Origin: Gemmatimonadota bacterium
GTDB lineage: Bacteria; Gemmatimonadota; Gemmatimonadetes; Longimicrobiales; Gaopeijiaceae
Direction of reading: 5' to 3'
Length of the DNA: 64,000 bases
Assembly: GCA_022560615.1 (NCBI GenBank)
Contig: JADFSR010000004.1
Location: 62,001-126,000 of the forward strand
Part shown: positions 51,659 through 61,541 of the stretch, piece after piece
Numbering within the stretch: the first letter of the stretch is position 1
Layout: each line of letters begins with the position of its first letter
The notes under the pieces: generated by a model
Databases searched by the model: none
Told to the model about the DNA's origin: nothing
What the model saw: only the letters and a program-made list of their open reading frames with translations
Made by a program: the position numbers and the translations under genes

Positions 51659-53581
51659 ATGACTCGGGGTCTACTGTTCGTCGTTCTCGCCGCAGCACTC
51701 GCCGGCTATTCGTTTTGGGTATACCTGCGCGTCGAGCTTCCCGTGCGTGGAACACGCCTCTTGGCCTCCGTTCGAGCCCTGACGCTCGTCGTGATCCTGG
51801 CGCTGCTCTTCGATCCTCGGATCCCGGGGACGGGCACGACCGCGACGTCGACCCAGTGGGTTCTCCTCGACGCCTCGCTCAGCATGACCGCCGAGGTCGA
51901 AGGGTCGAGTCCCTGGCAGGAAGCCCAGGCGAGGGCGGTCGAGCTCGCCGGCGAGGGCTGGGGCGTGGTGACGTTCGGCGCCAACACCGGTGCTCCTGAA
52001 GGACTCGACTACTCCCCCGACCAGACTCGGACCTTGTTAGCGCCGGCACTGGAGCGCGCCGCCGAGGCCGGTGTCGGTACCGTCCGAGTGCTCTCGGATC
52101 TCCGATTCGAGGACGGCGTCGCGGTGCGCGCCGCGCTCGAGGCGCTGCCTCTGGAGGTCGACTTCGAGGCGTTCGGCGCCGAACTGGTCAATGCAGGTAT
52201 CTCGGCATTCGACGTCCCGGATGCTGCCCGCCCCGAGGGCACGGTCACGGCCATGGCGGAAGTGCACGGCGTCGGCGCGGACAGCGTAACACTCGAGGTG
52301 CGGGTCGACGGAGAAATCGTGGTCTCCCAGCTCGTGGATCTACCAGACCCCGGCCTCCGCCGTCGTGTCGAGATCGAGATTCCGGTCCCCAACGGTGCTG
52401 GCCGCATCCGGTACTCGGCACGGGTGACCGCCGCGTCCGACGCTTTCGCTTCGGACGACGAGGCGATCGCCTACGCGACCGTCGGCCACGAGGAGGGAGC
52501 TTTGGTGCTCGTGTCGCTGGAGCCCGACTGGGAGCCCCGCTTCCTGCTGTCGGTGCTCGAGGACGTCACGGGCCTCCCGGGGGTCGGCTACCTGCGCGTG
52601 GGAGCGGAATGGTTTGTTTCCATCGGGCCGGCGGTGGAGCGAGCCGGTCCCGTCGACTCAGCGACGGTTGGGCGAGCGGTTCGCGATGCGGCGCTGGTCG
52701 TCGTGCACGGCCTTCACGGTGACGCCGATGAGTGGAGCCGCCGGCTCGTGGAGGGCACGTCCAGCGCGATTCTGCTCGCGGGCGATCGTGAGGGGGCCGC
52801 GCTCGCCGGCGTGCGGACGGCGACGCCGTTAGGAGGGGAGTGGTACGCCTCTGGCGACATCCCGGCTTCGCCGTTGGTCGGTGAACTTTCGGGTGCTGAG
52901 TTCCTCGGGCTTCCTCCGCTCACAGATGTCCTGGTTCCCGCGGACGCTATCACTGTGGTTTCTCCCCTGAACCTCCAGCTTCGAGGTATCGGCGCTCCCG
53001 CGGCGGCGTTCCACCTCGACACGCACGCCGGGGGACGGAGGGCGCTCGGGCTCGCCTCCGGATTTTGGCGCTGGGCGATGCGAGAGGGCGCGGGCCGCGA
53101 CGCGTATCGCCGCCTCTGGTCGGGAGTCGCCGGATGGGTGCTCGCCGGCGACTCCCTGGTTGCACCGGAGCCGCGACCGGTACGGTGGGTTTTCGACCGC
53201 GGTGATCCTGTCATTTGGTCTTTGCCGCGTGACTCCGCTGCCGTGCGAATCAACATCCTGAGGGGGGATTCCGTAGTCGCCGACACCGTGTTCCGCGGAG
53301 GAACGACGCGGTCCCTCGGCACGATGGCTCCGGGGCTGTACCACTATCGGGCGTCGAATTTAACGGGTGAAGTACTTGCGGCGGGTCGATTCGACGTATC
53401 CGCGAACTCGTCCGAGATGATTCCGACACCGACGCTACCGGAACCGATGGGTGCGAGGGCGGCGGCACTCGCTGGCGCGCGCGGTGGGCGTCCGCTGCGC
53501 ACGTCTCCCTGGCCGTACTTGCTACTCATCACGCTGCTGTGTGCGGAATGGGTCGCGCGGCGCCGAACGGGACTCCGCTGA
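51659..53581 (+). CDS. Large membrane protein with VWA-like domain
   Basis: A 640-residue protein with two N-terminal membrane helices (about 3-20 and 33-50), a von Willebrand A-like region beginning at VLLDASLSM (DxSxS metal-site pattern), long beta-rich ectodomain segments and one C-terminal membrane helix (WPYLLLITLLCAEWVARR). The arrangement matches bacterial membrane proteins of the 'VWA/glutamine-amidotransferase-like' type often linked to MoxR-type systems, but no such partners are adjacent. Overlaps ftsY by one base (TGATG). Confidence 0.65.
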   Translation: MTRGLLFVVLAAALAGYSFWVYLRVELPVRGTRLLASVRALTLVVILALLFDPRIPGTGTTATSTQWVLLDASLSMTAEVEGSSPWQEAQARAVELAGEGWGVVTFGANTGAPEGLDYSPDQTRTLLAPALERAAEAGVGTVRVLSDLRFEDGVAVRAALEALPLEVDFEAFGAELVNAGISAFDVPDAARPEGTVTAMAEVHGVGADSVTLEVRVDGEIVVSQLVDLPDPGLRRRVEIEIPVPNGAGRIRYSARVTAASDAFASDDEAIAYATVGHEEGALVLVSLEPDWEPRFLLSVLEDVTGLPGVGYLRVGAEWFVSIGPAVERAGPVDSATVGRAVRDAALVVVHGLHGDADEWSRRLVEGTSSAILLAGDREGAALAGVRTATPLGGEWYASGDIPASPLVGELSGAEFLGLPPLTDVLVPADAITVVSPLNLQLRGIGAPAAAFHLDTHAGGRRALGLASGFWRWAMREGAGRDAYRRLWSGVAGWVLAGDSLVAPEPRPVRWVFDRGDPVIWSLPRDSAAVRINILRGDSVVADTVFRGGTTRSLGTMAPGLYHYRASNLTGEVLAAGRFDVSANSSEMIPTPTLPEPMGARAAALAGARGGRPLRTSPWPYLLLITLLCAEWVARRRTGLR

Positions 53582-54504
53582 TGGCTCGGCTCTTCAAGAA
53601 CCAGCTGGAGCGGAAAAAGGGCCTGTGGCGGAGGGTCGTCGACCTGGCGCTGACCGACGTTCGCTTCGTCGCGGGAGCAAGGGACGACGTTTCGCTCGAG
53701 GCTCTCGAAGAGCGGCTCTTGGCGGCGGACTTCGGCGTATCCGCGACGATGCGCCTCGTCGCGCGGGTGGAGGAGACCCTGCGCAGGGGCCAGGCCCGGG
53801 GAGGCGCGCAGCTCGTGGAGACGCTGAAAGGAGAAATCCGGGCGATCCTGGAAGGCACCCACGATGTGTTCCTGCGCGCCGCCGACTCTGGCCCAACGGT
53901 CTACTTGATGGTGGGGGTCAACGGGGTCGGAAAGACCACTTCGGTGGCGAAGCTCGCCAACTCCTTGGTGCGGGAAGGCCGCAAGGTCATGTTGGCCGCA
54001 GCTGACACCTTCCGGGCAGGCGCGGTCGAACAGTTGGAGATATGGGCTTCCCGGATCGGTGCCGATTTCCTTCGAGGCGAGCAGGGCGGGGATCCCGCGG
54101 CGGTCGCGTTCGACGCGCTCGACGCGGCCGAAGCCCGAGGCACTGAGGTCGTGCTGATCGACACAGCTGGACGTCTCCATACGAACACGGGGCTGATGAA
54201 GGAGGTCGGGAAGATCGACCGGGTGGTGCGGCGGCGCATCGAGGGTGCTCCGCACGAAACGCTGTTGGTATTGGATGCCACCGTCGGTCAGAACGCGGTG
54301 CGCCAGCTTGCCGCGTTCAAGGAAGTGGTCGACGTGAGCGGGATCGTGCTCGCCAAGATGGACTCGTCGGCACGCGGTGGGATCGTCGTGGCACTGCGTG
54401 AGGAGTACGGCGTGCCGATCAAACTCGTTGGGACCGGCGAGGGGCTGGACGACCTCGAGAGCTTCGAGCCTCAGGCATTCGTGGAGGGAGTCTTCGAGTC
54501 ATGA
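53581..54504 (+). CDS. ftsY: Signal recognition particle receptor FtsY
   Basis: A 307-residue SRP-family GTPase, docking ribosomes at the membrane. N and G domains are complete: G1 GVNGVGKTTS, the insertion-box region DTFRAGAVEQLEIWA, G3 DTAGRLHTN, G4 as AKMDSSARGG, and the closing GTGEGLDDLESFEPQAF. The acidic A domain of E. coli FtsY is missing; the short basic start MARLFKNQLERKKGLWRRV may serve as the membrane contact. Confidence 0.95.
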   Translation: MARLFKNQLERKKGLWRRVVDLALTDVRFVAGARDDVSLEALEERLLAADFGVSATMRLVARVEETLRRGQARGGAQLVETLKGEIRAILEGTHDVFLRAADSGPTVYLMVGVNGVGKTTSVAKLANSLVREGRKVMLAAADTFRAGAVEQLEIWASRIGADFLRGEQGGDPAAVAFDALDAAEARGTEVVLIDTAGRLHTNTGLMKEVGKIDRVVRRRIEGAPHETLLVLDATVGQNAVRQLAAFKEVVDVSGIVLAKMDSSARGGIVVALREEYGVPIKLVGTGEGLDDLESFEPQAFVEGVFES

Positions 54505-54505
54505 A

Positions 54506-56596
54506 GTGGGCGTGAGCTTCTCCCAGCTCGACCGCCCGGCCCAGTTCCTCAAGGGGGTGGGGCCGAAGCGAGCGGACGCTCTGGCGAACATGGGCATTAC
54601 CTCTGCTCGAGATCTCCTGTACCACATCCCAAGGCGCTACGACGATGCGTCGACCCTCACCCCTATCGGAAGCCTCGAGGTCGGCCTGGACGCGACCGCG
54701 GTCGGTCGGGTGCGCAGCAAAGGGGTCATCCCGACCCGCCGCGGCCTGCGCATCTTCCAGGTCGTCCTGGAAGACGATACGGGCATGATCACGGTCGCTT
54801 GGCCGGGCCAGCCGTGGCTGGATCGTAAGATCCGCGCTGGCGACACGCTGCTCGTGACGGGTCCGGTGAAGTTCTTCCACGGGCGTCAGATCCACCCACG
54901 TGAGTACTCGTTGCTGTCGCGGTCCGGGGACGGCGAGCCCGACAAAGGCACGATCTTCGTCAGCTATCCCGCGAGCGAAGATGTTCCGCAGTGGCTGCTG
55001 CGAAGGATTTTGGGGAGCAACCTCGACGAGTTGCTCTCCTGGGCCGACGACGACGAATACCTCACCGAGGAGCAGCGCTCCTCGCGCGGGCTCCCGAGTC
55101 TGGGCGAGGCGCTGTCGGCGCTGCACCGTCCCGCGAGCCTCTCCGACGCCGAAGTCGGACGGCGCAGACTCGCTTTCGACGAGCTCTTCTTCCTGCAGCT
55201 CGTGCAAGCCCAAGCCCGACGGCGCGCGACCGAAGTCGAGGAGGGCATCACGCACGAGCGGACCAACGAACTGATTCGACCGCTGCACGAGGGCCTCCCC
55301 TTTGCATTGACGACTGCTCAGGCCGCGGTGCTGAGGGAGATCTACCGGGACATGAGGTCGAAGCGGCGCATGAGCCGCTTGCTGCAGGGTGACGTGGGAT
55401 CGGGCAAGACCGTCGTAGCAGTTTTTGCCATGCTGCTAGCCGCGGAGGGCGGCTATCAAGCCGCGCTCATGGCGCCAACGGAGATCCTCGCCGAGCAGCA
55501 CGCGCGTAAGCTCACGGAATGGCTCGAGCCGTTGGGCGTCGACGTCGTCCTACTCACGGGCAGCCTCACCGCCTCCGAGCGCCGTGAGGCGCTCGAGTCC
55601 ATCGAGTCTGGACAGGTTCGCATTGTTGTCGGTACGCACGCGCTCATTCAGGACACCGTGAGCTTCGCTCGGCTCGGGCTCGTCATCGTCGACGAACAGC
55701 ACCGCTTCGGCGTACGGCAACGCATGGCGTTGGTCGAGAGGGAGGGCCTCCGTCCTGATGTGCTGGTCATGTCCGCGACGCCGATCCCTCGATCGCTCGC
55801 GATGACCCTTTATGGCGATCTCGACCTCAGCGTGCTCGACGAGTTGCCGCCGGGTCGAAAGCCGGTCACGACCGTGCTGAGGACCCCCGACCGCCGGGAC
55901 GCTGTGTACGCTTTCGTCGACGAACAGCTGGCGGAAGGGAGGCAGGCATACATTGTCTATCCTCTGGTGAGCGAATCCGAGAAGGTGGATCTGCTCGCCG
56001 CAACCGAAGAATTCGAGCGCCTTCGACAGGAAGTGTTCCCCGAGCGTCGCCTCGGGCTTCTGCACGGCCAGCTCCGGCCGGCGGAAAAGGACGCGGTCAT
56101 GCGTTCGTTCTTGGCGGGGGACCTCGACCTCGTGGTCGCTACCACCGTGATAGAGGTCGGCATCGACGTGGCCAACGCCACCGTGCTGGTGATCGAACAC
56201 GCCGAGCGCTTCGGACTCTCACAGCTGCACCAACTACGGGGGCGCGTGGGTCGCGGGGCGGCCGAGAGCCACTGCATCATGATCGCAGAGCCCGTGGAGG
56301 AGGCGTCGGAGCGCCTCAAGGTATTCCGCGACACCTCAGACGGATTCGAGATCGCGCGCGCCGACCTTCGCATCCGAGGCCAAGGAGATCTCTTCGGTAG
56401 CCAGCAGCACGGGCGCGATCCGCTGCTACGATTCGCGGATCTCATGACGGATGAGGATCTCTTGATCGAGGCCCAGCGCGCGGCTCGTGAACTCGTCGCC
56501 GCGGATCCCGAGCTCCAGAAGCCCGCGCAGAGGCGGATGCGGGAACTCTTGGAGTCGCGGTATCGAGAGCGTCTGGAGATGTTTGGCGTCGGGTAG
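54506..56596 (+). CDS. recG: ATP-dependent DNA helicase RecG
   Basis: A 696-residue branch-migration helicase that rescues stalled replication forks. An N-terminal wedge/OB domain (FLKGVGPKRADALANMGI, PRRYDDAS) is followed by superfamily 2 motifs: I GDVGSGKT, Ia APTEILAEQH, II DEQHRFGVRQR, III SATPIPRSLAMT, V ATTVIEVGIDVANA, VI QLHQLRGRVGRG, and the C-terminal RecG region (LRIRGQGDLFGSQQHG). The start is GTG 54506 or 54512. The gene follows ftsY within a base or two, so they are probably co-transcribed. Confidence 0.95.
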   Translation: MGVSFSQLDRPAQFLKGVGPKRADALANMGITSARDLLYHIPRRYDDASTLTPIGSLEVGLDATAVGRVRSKGVIPTRRGLRIFQVVLEDDTGMITVAWPGQPWLDRKIRAGDTLLVTGPVKFFHGRQIHPREYSLLSRSGDGEPDKGTIFVSYPASEDVPQWLLRRILGSNLDELLSWADDDEYLTEEQRSSRGLPSLGEALSALHRPASLSDAEVGRRRLAFDELFFLQLVQAQARRRATEVEEGITHERTNELIRPLHEGLPFALTTAQAAVLREIYRDMRSKRRMSRLLQGDVGSGKTVVAVFAMLLAAEGGYQAALMAPTEILAEQHARKLTEWLEPLGVDVVLLTGSLTASERREALESIESGQVRIVVGTHALIQDTVSFARLGLVIVDEQHRFGVRQRMALVEREGLRPDVLVMSATPIPRSLAMTLYGDLDLSVLDELPPGRKPVTTVLRTPDRRDAVYAFVDEQLAEGRQAYIVYPLVSESEKVDLLAATEEFERLRQEVFPERRLGLLHGQLRPAEKDAVMRSFLAGDLDLVVATTVIEVGIDVANATVLVIEHAERFGLSQLHQLRGRVGRGAAESHCIMIAEPVEEASERLKVFRDTSDGFEIARADLRIRGQGDLFGSQQHGRDPLLRFADLMTDEDLLIEAQRAARELVAADPELQKPAQRRMRELLESRYRERLEMFGVG

Positions 56597-56717
56597 GCGT
56601 TGGCGTCGCGAGCGCTTCCCTAATGCCGCCCTCGACTCCACTCTTCATGTCTTGCGGAGCAAACAGGGACCGGGCTGGACGTCCCGCGTACGCCGGGAAT
56701 CGACGACTTCGAGCGGA

Positions 56718-58007
56718 CTAATGGTCGATATCGAACGGTTGGGTGAGCATGTCGGTGAGACCGTCACCGTGCGGGGGTGGGTGGAGACGACCCGTGGTCA
56801 CGGCAAGGTCGCGTTCCTCGTGGTCAGGGACGGCACCGGCACCGTGCAAGCCGTCCTGCTCAAGAATCAGATCGAGGAAGCCGCATGGACGCTGCACGGC
56901 GCGTTGACGCAAGAGTCGCTCGTCACCGTCACGGGTGAGGTCAAGCAGGATGCGCGGGCGCCCGGCGGATACGAGCTCGGGGTCAGGGCGTTGTCGTTGC
57001 TGTCGGGCGCGGACGAATACCCGATCCAGGCCAAGGAGCACGGGGTCGACTTCCTACTCGATCACCGACATCTCTGGCTGCGTTCCTCGCTGCAGCGGGC
57101 CAGCCTCAAGGTGCGCGCGGAGGTCTCGCAGGCGATCCACGACTTTTTCTACGGCCGCGGCTTCACCCGGATCGATACGCCTATTCTCACGGGTGTGATC
57201 GGTGAGCATGCCGGGACGCTCTTCGAGACCGAGTATTTCGGCGAGACGGCCTATCTAGCGCAGACGGGTCAGCTCTATGTCGAGGCCGCGTGCCCCGCGT
57301 TCAAAAAAGTGTACTGCTTCGGTCCGACGTTTCGGGCGGAGAAGTCGAAGACACGGCGACACCTGACCGAGTTCTGGATGATCGAGCCTGAGGTCGCATT
57401 CGCGGACTCGGACGACAACATGCGTCTGCAGGAGGAGTTCGTTTCGTATCTGGTGGAGAGAGCCCTCGAGAATTGCGCGGATGAGCTCGAAGTCCTGGAA
57501 CGGGACACCAGCAATCTCGAGCGCATCAAGACTCCGTTCCCCCGCATCAGCTACACCGAAGCGGTGGAGCTCCTGAAGCAGAAGGGATCCAAGACCGAAT
57601 GGGGGCAGGACCTGGGCGCGCCCGACGAAGCGTCGCTGATGGAGGATCAGGACCGTCCGCTCTTCGTCTACAACTATCCGAAGGGCGCCAAGGCCTTTTA
57701 CATGAAGGAGAATCCGGACGATCCACGAACGGTGCTCTGCAATGACCTGCTCGCGCCGGAAGGGTACGGTGAGATCATCGGCGGGAGTCAGCGAGAGGAT
57801 GACCACGACCGGCTCCTGGCTCGCATCCAGGAGGAGGGTCTGCCCGTAGCGGCATACCGGTGGTACCTCGATCTGCGGCGCTTTGGCACCTTCCCGCACT
57901 CGGGATTCGGACTCGGGCTCGAGCGCACTGTCGGGTGGATCACGGGCCGCCACCACATCCGCGAGATGATCCCGTTCCCGCGCCTCATGAACCGGCTGTA
58001 CCCTTAG
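56718..58007 (+). CDS. asnS: Asparaginyl-tRNA synthetase
   Basis: A 429-residue class IIb synthetase charging tRNA-Asn. The N-terminal OB-fold anticodon domain (VTVRGWVETTRGHGKVAFLVVRDG) is followed by the catalytic core: motif 2 in GPTFRAEKSKTRRHLTEFWMIEPE and motif 3 in GFGLGLERTVGWI, ending HIREMIPFPRLMNRLYP. AsnS rather than AspS is supported by the shorter length and this C-terminal ending. The 120 bp upstream show no recognisable T-box or other riboswitch. Confidence 0.94.
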   Translation, partial: LMVDIERLGEHVGETVTVRGWVETTRGHGKVAFLVVRDGTGTVQAVLLKNQIEEAAWTLHGALTQESLVTVTGEVKQDARAPGGYELGVRALSLLSGADEYPIQAKEHGVDFLLDHRHLWLRSSLQRASLKVRAEVSQAIHDFFYGRGFTRIDTPILTGVIGEHAGTLFETEYFGETAYLAQTGQLYVEAACPAFKKVYCFGPTFRAEKSKTRRHLTEFWMIEPEVAFADSDDNMRLQEEFVSYLVERALENCADELEVLERDTSNLERIKTPFPRISYTEAVELLKQKGSKTEWGQDLGAPDEASLMEDQDRPLFVYNYPKGAKAFYMKENPDDPRTVLCNDLLAPEGYGEIIGGSQREDDHDRLLARIQEEGLPVAAYRWYLDLRRFGTFPHSGFGLGLERTVGWITGRHHIREMIPFPRLMNRLYP

Positions 58008-58095
58008 CAGATTGTGGTAGAAGTACAGTGCGCCCAATACCTGAAGATGATATGACCCGACGAGTTGGTCTCTCCCACGGGCTGCTGAGTTCGTA

Positions 58096-59172
58096 GTGCC
58101 GAGGGCAGTGTTGGACATGATGGACCGGCGTCCCATTTGGGCGATGCCGCAGTGGGTCCCCGAGGAGATTCGTGCGGCGCTGCCGGGCGATTGGCAGCTC
58201 GTCGTCATCGACGAAGAGACCGACGGCTCAGGGGACGGAGGGGGGCGGGTGTCGGCGGCCGTGCTCGAGGCCATCGCCTCGGCGGAGATCTACTTCGGTT
58301 ACGGAATCGCCGCCGAGCTCATCGAAGCGGGTCGGGCGCTCCGTTGGGTCCACTCGGGTGCCGCAGGCGTCGGCAGCTCCCTGACCCCCGTGATGCTCTC
58401 GAGCGACGTGGTGTTCACGAACTCCGCCAAAGTCCACGCGGAGCCGATGGCCGAGACCGTGATCGGCATGATCCTGTTCTTCGGCCGAGGACTCGACTTA
58501 GCGGTCACCAACCAACGCACGTCCGACTGGGACACTGACCCCTACTATCGAGGTGAAGCGCCGCTCAGCGAGCTCTCCACGTCGACTCTGGGCATCGTCG
58601 GGTACGGGGGCATCGGCCGAGAGGTCGCGCGACGTGCGGCGAGCCTGGGTGCGCGCGTCATCGCTCTCAAGCGCAGTCCGCCCGGGCCCGAAGACGCGGC
58701 GCTGAAGGCTGTCGGGGGTGGAGGCTCGCTTGCCGCCAACATCGATGTCGTTCACGGTGCCGAGGGCCTGGACCGCGTACTATCCGAGAGCGACGTCCTT
58801 GTCCTGGCCGCCCCGGAAACAGAGCAGACCCGCGGCATGATCGACGCGGGCGCGCTCCGGAGGATGAAAGCCGGAGCTCTGCTGATCAATGTGGCACGCG
58901 GCGGGCTGGTCGTTGAGGACGCTCTTGTGGCGGCGCTTCGAGAGGGACGACTACGAGGCGCCGGACTCGATGTGTTTGTGAAGGAGCCGCTCGCGGCGGA
59001 TCACCCGCTGTGGGCGCTACCGAATGTGCTGATCACTCCGCACGTATCGGCGGTGACGCGCGGGTTCTGGGCGCGGGAGACGGCGCTCATCCTGCACGAC
59101 CTCGACTGCTTCCTGCGCGGCGCCGCCCCCACGGAGTGGAGGAACCGCGTGGATAAGGCCGCGGGGTACTAG
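58096..59172 (+). CDS. D-2-hydroxyacid dehydrogenase-family protein
   Basis: A 358-residue NAD(P)-dependent dehydrogenase. Nucleotide motif GIVGYGGIGREVARR, catalytic Arg in NVARGGLVVEDALV, Glu in VKEPLAADHPLW and His in TPHVSAVTRGFWARE are all present. The substrate-binding half has HSGAAGVGS. It could be a glyoxylate/hydroxypyruvate reductase-like enzyme; the exact substrate is unknown. The start is GTG 58096. It ends convergently, overlapping the mazG stop by 4 bases. Confidence 0.85.
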   Translation: MPRAVLDMMDRRPIWAMPQWVPEEIRAALPGDWQLVVIDEETDGSGDGGGRVSAAVLEAIASAEIYFGYGIAAELIEAGRALRWVHSGAAGVGSSLTPVMLSSDVVFTNSAKVHAEPMAETVIGMILFFGRGLDLAVTNQRTSDWDTDPYYRGEAPLSELSTSTLGIVGYGGIGREVARRAASLGARVIALKRSPPGPEDAALKAVGGGGSLAANIDVVHGAEGLDRVLSESDVLVLAAPETEQTRGMIDAGALRRMKAGALLINVARGGLVVEDALVAALREGRLRGAGLDVFVKEPLAADHPLWALPNVLITPHVSAVTRGFWARETALILHDLDCFLRGAAPTEWRNRVDKAAGY

Positions 59173-59966
59173 CGCCCCGGCTCCTCCCGTTTCACTTCGT
59201 CCCACAGGCCGTCAAGCACCTCGAGACCTGCGCTTTCGATCCGGATTCCGCGCTCGAGCGCGAGCTGCTCGAGCCGCTCGAAGCGAGCTTGGAACTTCGT
59301 GTTTGCTCGGCTCAAGGCGGTGGTGGGGTGGGGCCCCGCGAGCCGTGCCAGATTCACGGCCGCAAAGAGGAGGTCGCCGATCTCTTCCTGAACGGCCTCG
59401 GCGTCACCGGACTCTACAGCGCCCCGTACTTCTTCCAGCTCCTCGGCGACCTTCTGCCACGCCCCCTCGTAGCTCTCCCAATCGAACCCGACCGCGGCCA
59501 CTCGCTCCTGGATCCGGTACGACTTCGTCAGAGGATCGAGCCCCTTCGCCATGCGGGACAGCACGTTTTCGCCTGCCTTTCGCTCAGCCGCTTTTAGGAC
59601 TTCCCAGTCCTGTCGCTCACCGTCCCCGAAGACATGGGGGTGCCGCCGGATCATTTTCTCTTCGAGCCGTGCATAGACGCTATGCGAATCCATCGTGCCC
59701 GACTCTTCAGCGACGACGATCTGGAACGCGAGGTTGAGCAGCAGGTCGCCGAGCTCGCCCTCTACGTCCTGGGGGCGGCCGTCGCGGATCGCGTCGACGA
59801 CCTCGTGTGTTTCCTCTAGCAGATGCGGGATCAATGACTCGGCGGTCTGCTCCGCGTCCCAGGGGCAGTTCTCCCTCAGGAAGCGGACCAGCTTGACCGC
59901 CCGATCGAGCGTCCCGGGCCCTGGAAAGTGGTGCCGCTCGGCTGCGTTGTCGGGGGTGTGGGTCAT
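59169..59966 (-). CDS. mazG: Nucleoside triphosphate pyrophosphohydrolase MazG
   Basis: A 265-residue all-alpha NTP pyrophosphohydrolase that cleans up non-canonical or excess NTPs. It has two MazG domains: the first with CPWDAEQTAESLIPHLLEETHEVVDAI and GELGDLLLNLAFQ, the second with VAEELEEVRGAV and EEIGDLLFAAVNLARL, giving both EExxE...ExxD metal sites. I start at ATG 59966, where the domain-like sequence begins; the frame extends 19 codons further. It is divergent from alr, with 50 bp between starts. Confidence 0.92.
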   Translation of the reverse strand: MTHTPDNAAERHHFPGPGTLDRAVKLVRFLRENCPWDAEQTAESLIPHLLEETHEVVDAIRDGRPQDVEGELGDLLLNLAFQIVVAEESGTMDSHSVYARLEEKMIRRHPHVFGDGERQDWEVLKAAERKAGENVLSRMAKGLDPLTKSYRIQERVAAVGFDWESYEGAWQKVAEELEEVRGAVESGDAEAVQEEIGDLLFAAVNLARLAGPHPTTALSRANTKFQARFERLEQLALERGIRIESAGLEVLDGLWDEVKREEPGR

Positions 59967-60016
59967 GAAGCCCAGGGGTCGTAAGTGAGGGTAGTTCTTG
60001 GCATCTTTCTCGGCGC

Positions 60017-61144
60017 ATGTCAACGAATCCGACCTCCCGAGCCTGGGCCGAAATCGACGCCGCGGCGCTCCTGCGAAACGCCAAGACCGTCCAGTCGTCC
60101 GTCGGTCCCCATGCGCGCCTGCTTCCGATGGTGAAGGCCGACGCGTACGGCTTGGGTGTCGCTGAGGCGGTGCGGGCGCTCGAGCCTACTGACCCCTGGG
60201 GATTCGGGGTAGCGACCGCCGAAGAGGGCGCCCAACTGCGCGCGCTCGGCATCACACGGCCGGTCGTCGTGTTGAGCCCGGTGCCCGAAGGCTCGCTGCG
60301 TACCGCCCTGGGGTCCGACCTGCAGATCGGGATCTCGAGCCTCGACGCTTTGCGAATGACCGAAGACACGGCTCGCGCTCTCGGACTGCCCGCTGGTATA
60401 CACCTCGAGATCGATACGGGGATGGGCCGGTCCGGCCTCGATTGGCGTGACGTAGACAGCTGGGGTCCGGCGGTGTCACGGGCGGCCGCAGAGGCGCTTC
60501 GCTGGGTAGGGTGCTACACACACCTGCACTCCGCTAACGAGGGTCCTGAATCGGTGCACGAACAGTGGCGTCGGCTCCAAGTCACCCTCGAGCGCCTCGA
60601 ACCACCTGATGGCGTCGTGGTTCACGTACTCAACAGTGCGGGCGCAATGCGGCTCCCCGAGTACGCGGTGGCGGTGGTGCGGCCGGGTATCTTCCTGTAC
60701 GGCGGTGAGGTGGGCGCGGGCCTCCCGGCTCCGGAACCCGTGGCAGAGCTTCGAGCGCGCGTCGTGCATCTCAAGCAGGCGGGACCCGGGGACACCGTCG
60801 GATATGGCGCTACGTACCGCGCGCAAGAGTCGGAGCGGTGGGCCACGCTGTCGATCGGATACGGAGACGGACTCCCGCGGGCGCTCGGCAATCGGGGACA
60901 TGCGCTGCTACGGGGAGTTCGCGTACCGATCATCGGGCGGATCTCCATGGACGTGACGGTGGTAGACATCACCGGCGTTCCGGACGTTGGGCTCGGCGAT
61001 ACCGCGACGCTGATCGGCAGCGACGGCAACCGTCGCATCACTTTGGACGAGGTAGCGGGACTGGCTGGCACGATCAGCTACGAAGTGCTGACCGGCCTCA
61101 CGGCGCGGATTCCCCGGATTTGGAAGGGTCTCGATGGATCTTGA
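60017..61144 (+). CDS. alr: Alanine racemase
   Basis: A 375-residue PLP enzyme making D-alanine for peptidoglycan. It has the PLP lysine in LPMVKADAYGLG, the barrel segment EIDTGMGRSGL, and the catalytic tyrosine in LSIGYGDGLPRALGNRG in the C-terminal domain, with GRISMDVTVVD near it. The D-alanine feeds MurF, encoded in the dcw cluster of this window. Overlaps cdd by 11 bases. Confidence 0.95.
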   Translation: MSTNPTSRAWAEIDAAALLRNAKTVQSSVGPHARLLPMVKADAYGLGVAEAVRALEPTDPWGFGVATAEEGAQLRALGITRPVVVLSPVPEGSLRTALGSDLQIGISSLDALRMTEDTARALGLPAGIHLEIDTGMGRSGLDWRDVDSWGPAVSRAAAEALRWVGCYTHLHSANEGPESVHEQWRRLQVTLERLEPPDGVVVHVLNSAGAMRLPEYAVAVVRPGIFLYGGEVGAGLPAPEPVAELRARVVHLKQAGPGDTVGYGATYRAQESERWATLSIGYGDGLPRALGNRGHALLRGVRVPIIGRISMDVTVVDITGVPDVGLGDTATLIGSDGNRRITLDEVAGLAGTISYEVLTGLTARIPRIWKGLDGS

Positions 61145-61541
61145 GAGTTTGATCGACGAGGCTCGGGCCGTGTCGGAAAAGGCGTACGCGCCGTACTCGG
61201 CGTTCCACGTGGGTGCGGCGCTGCTCGCGGAAGACGGGTCCGTGCATGTGGGATGCAACGTCGAGAACGCATCGTACGGTCTTACGGTGTGTGCGGAACG
61301 GTCAGCGGTGGCGAGTGCAGTTGCCCAGGGGGTGAAGCGCTTTCGCGCCGTGGCGATCGTCACCGACGGTGAGCGGCCGATCGGCCCGTGCGGCGCATGC
61401 CGTCAGGTCCTTGCGGAGTTCGCGCCGGACCTGGTCGTGGTGTCGGAGGCGGGTGGTCTTCGAAAACAGTGGACATTGGGCGAACTTCTGCCCGAGCCCT
61501 TCGAGGGCCTGCCGGAATGGCCCGGCAGGCGACAGGATTGA
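61134..61541 (+). CDS. cdd: Cytidine deaminase
   Basis: A 135-residue zinc enzyme deaminating cytidine and deoxycytidine. The substrate strand GCNVENASYGLTVCAERSAV has the zinc Cys and catalytic Glu (CAE), and PCGACRQVLAEF has the other two zinc cysteines: the small tetrameric type. The start ATG 61134 lies inside alr. Confidence 0.95.
   Translation: MDLESLIDEARAVSEKAYAPYSAFHVGAALLAEDGSVHVGCNVENASYGLTVCAERSAVASAVAQGVKRFRAVAIVTDGERPIGPCGACRQVLAEFAPDLVVVSEAGGLRKQWTLGELLPEPFEGLPEWPGRRQD

Noticed and set aside
56597-56717. Possible T-box or leader element before asnS
   Set aside because: No T-box consensus, specifier hairpin or terminator/antiterminator pair can be seen.
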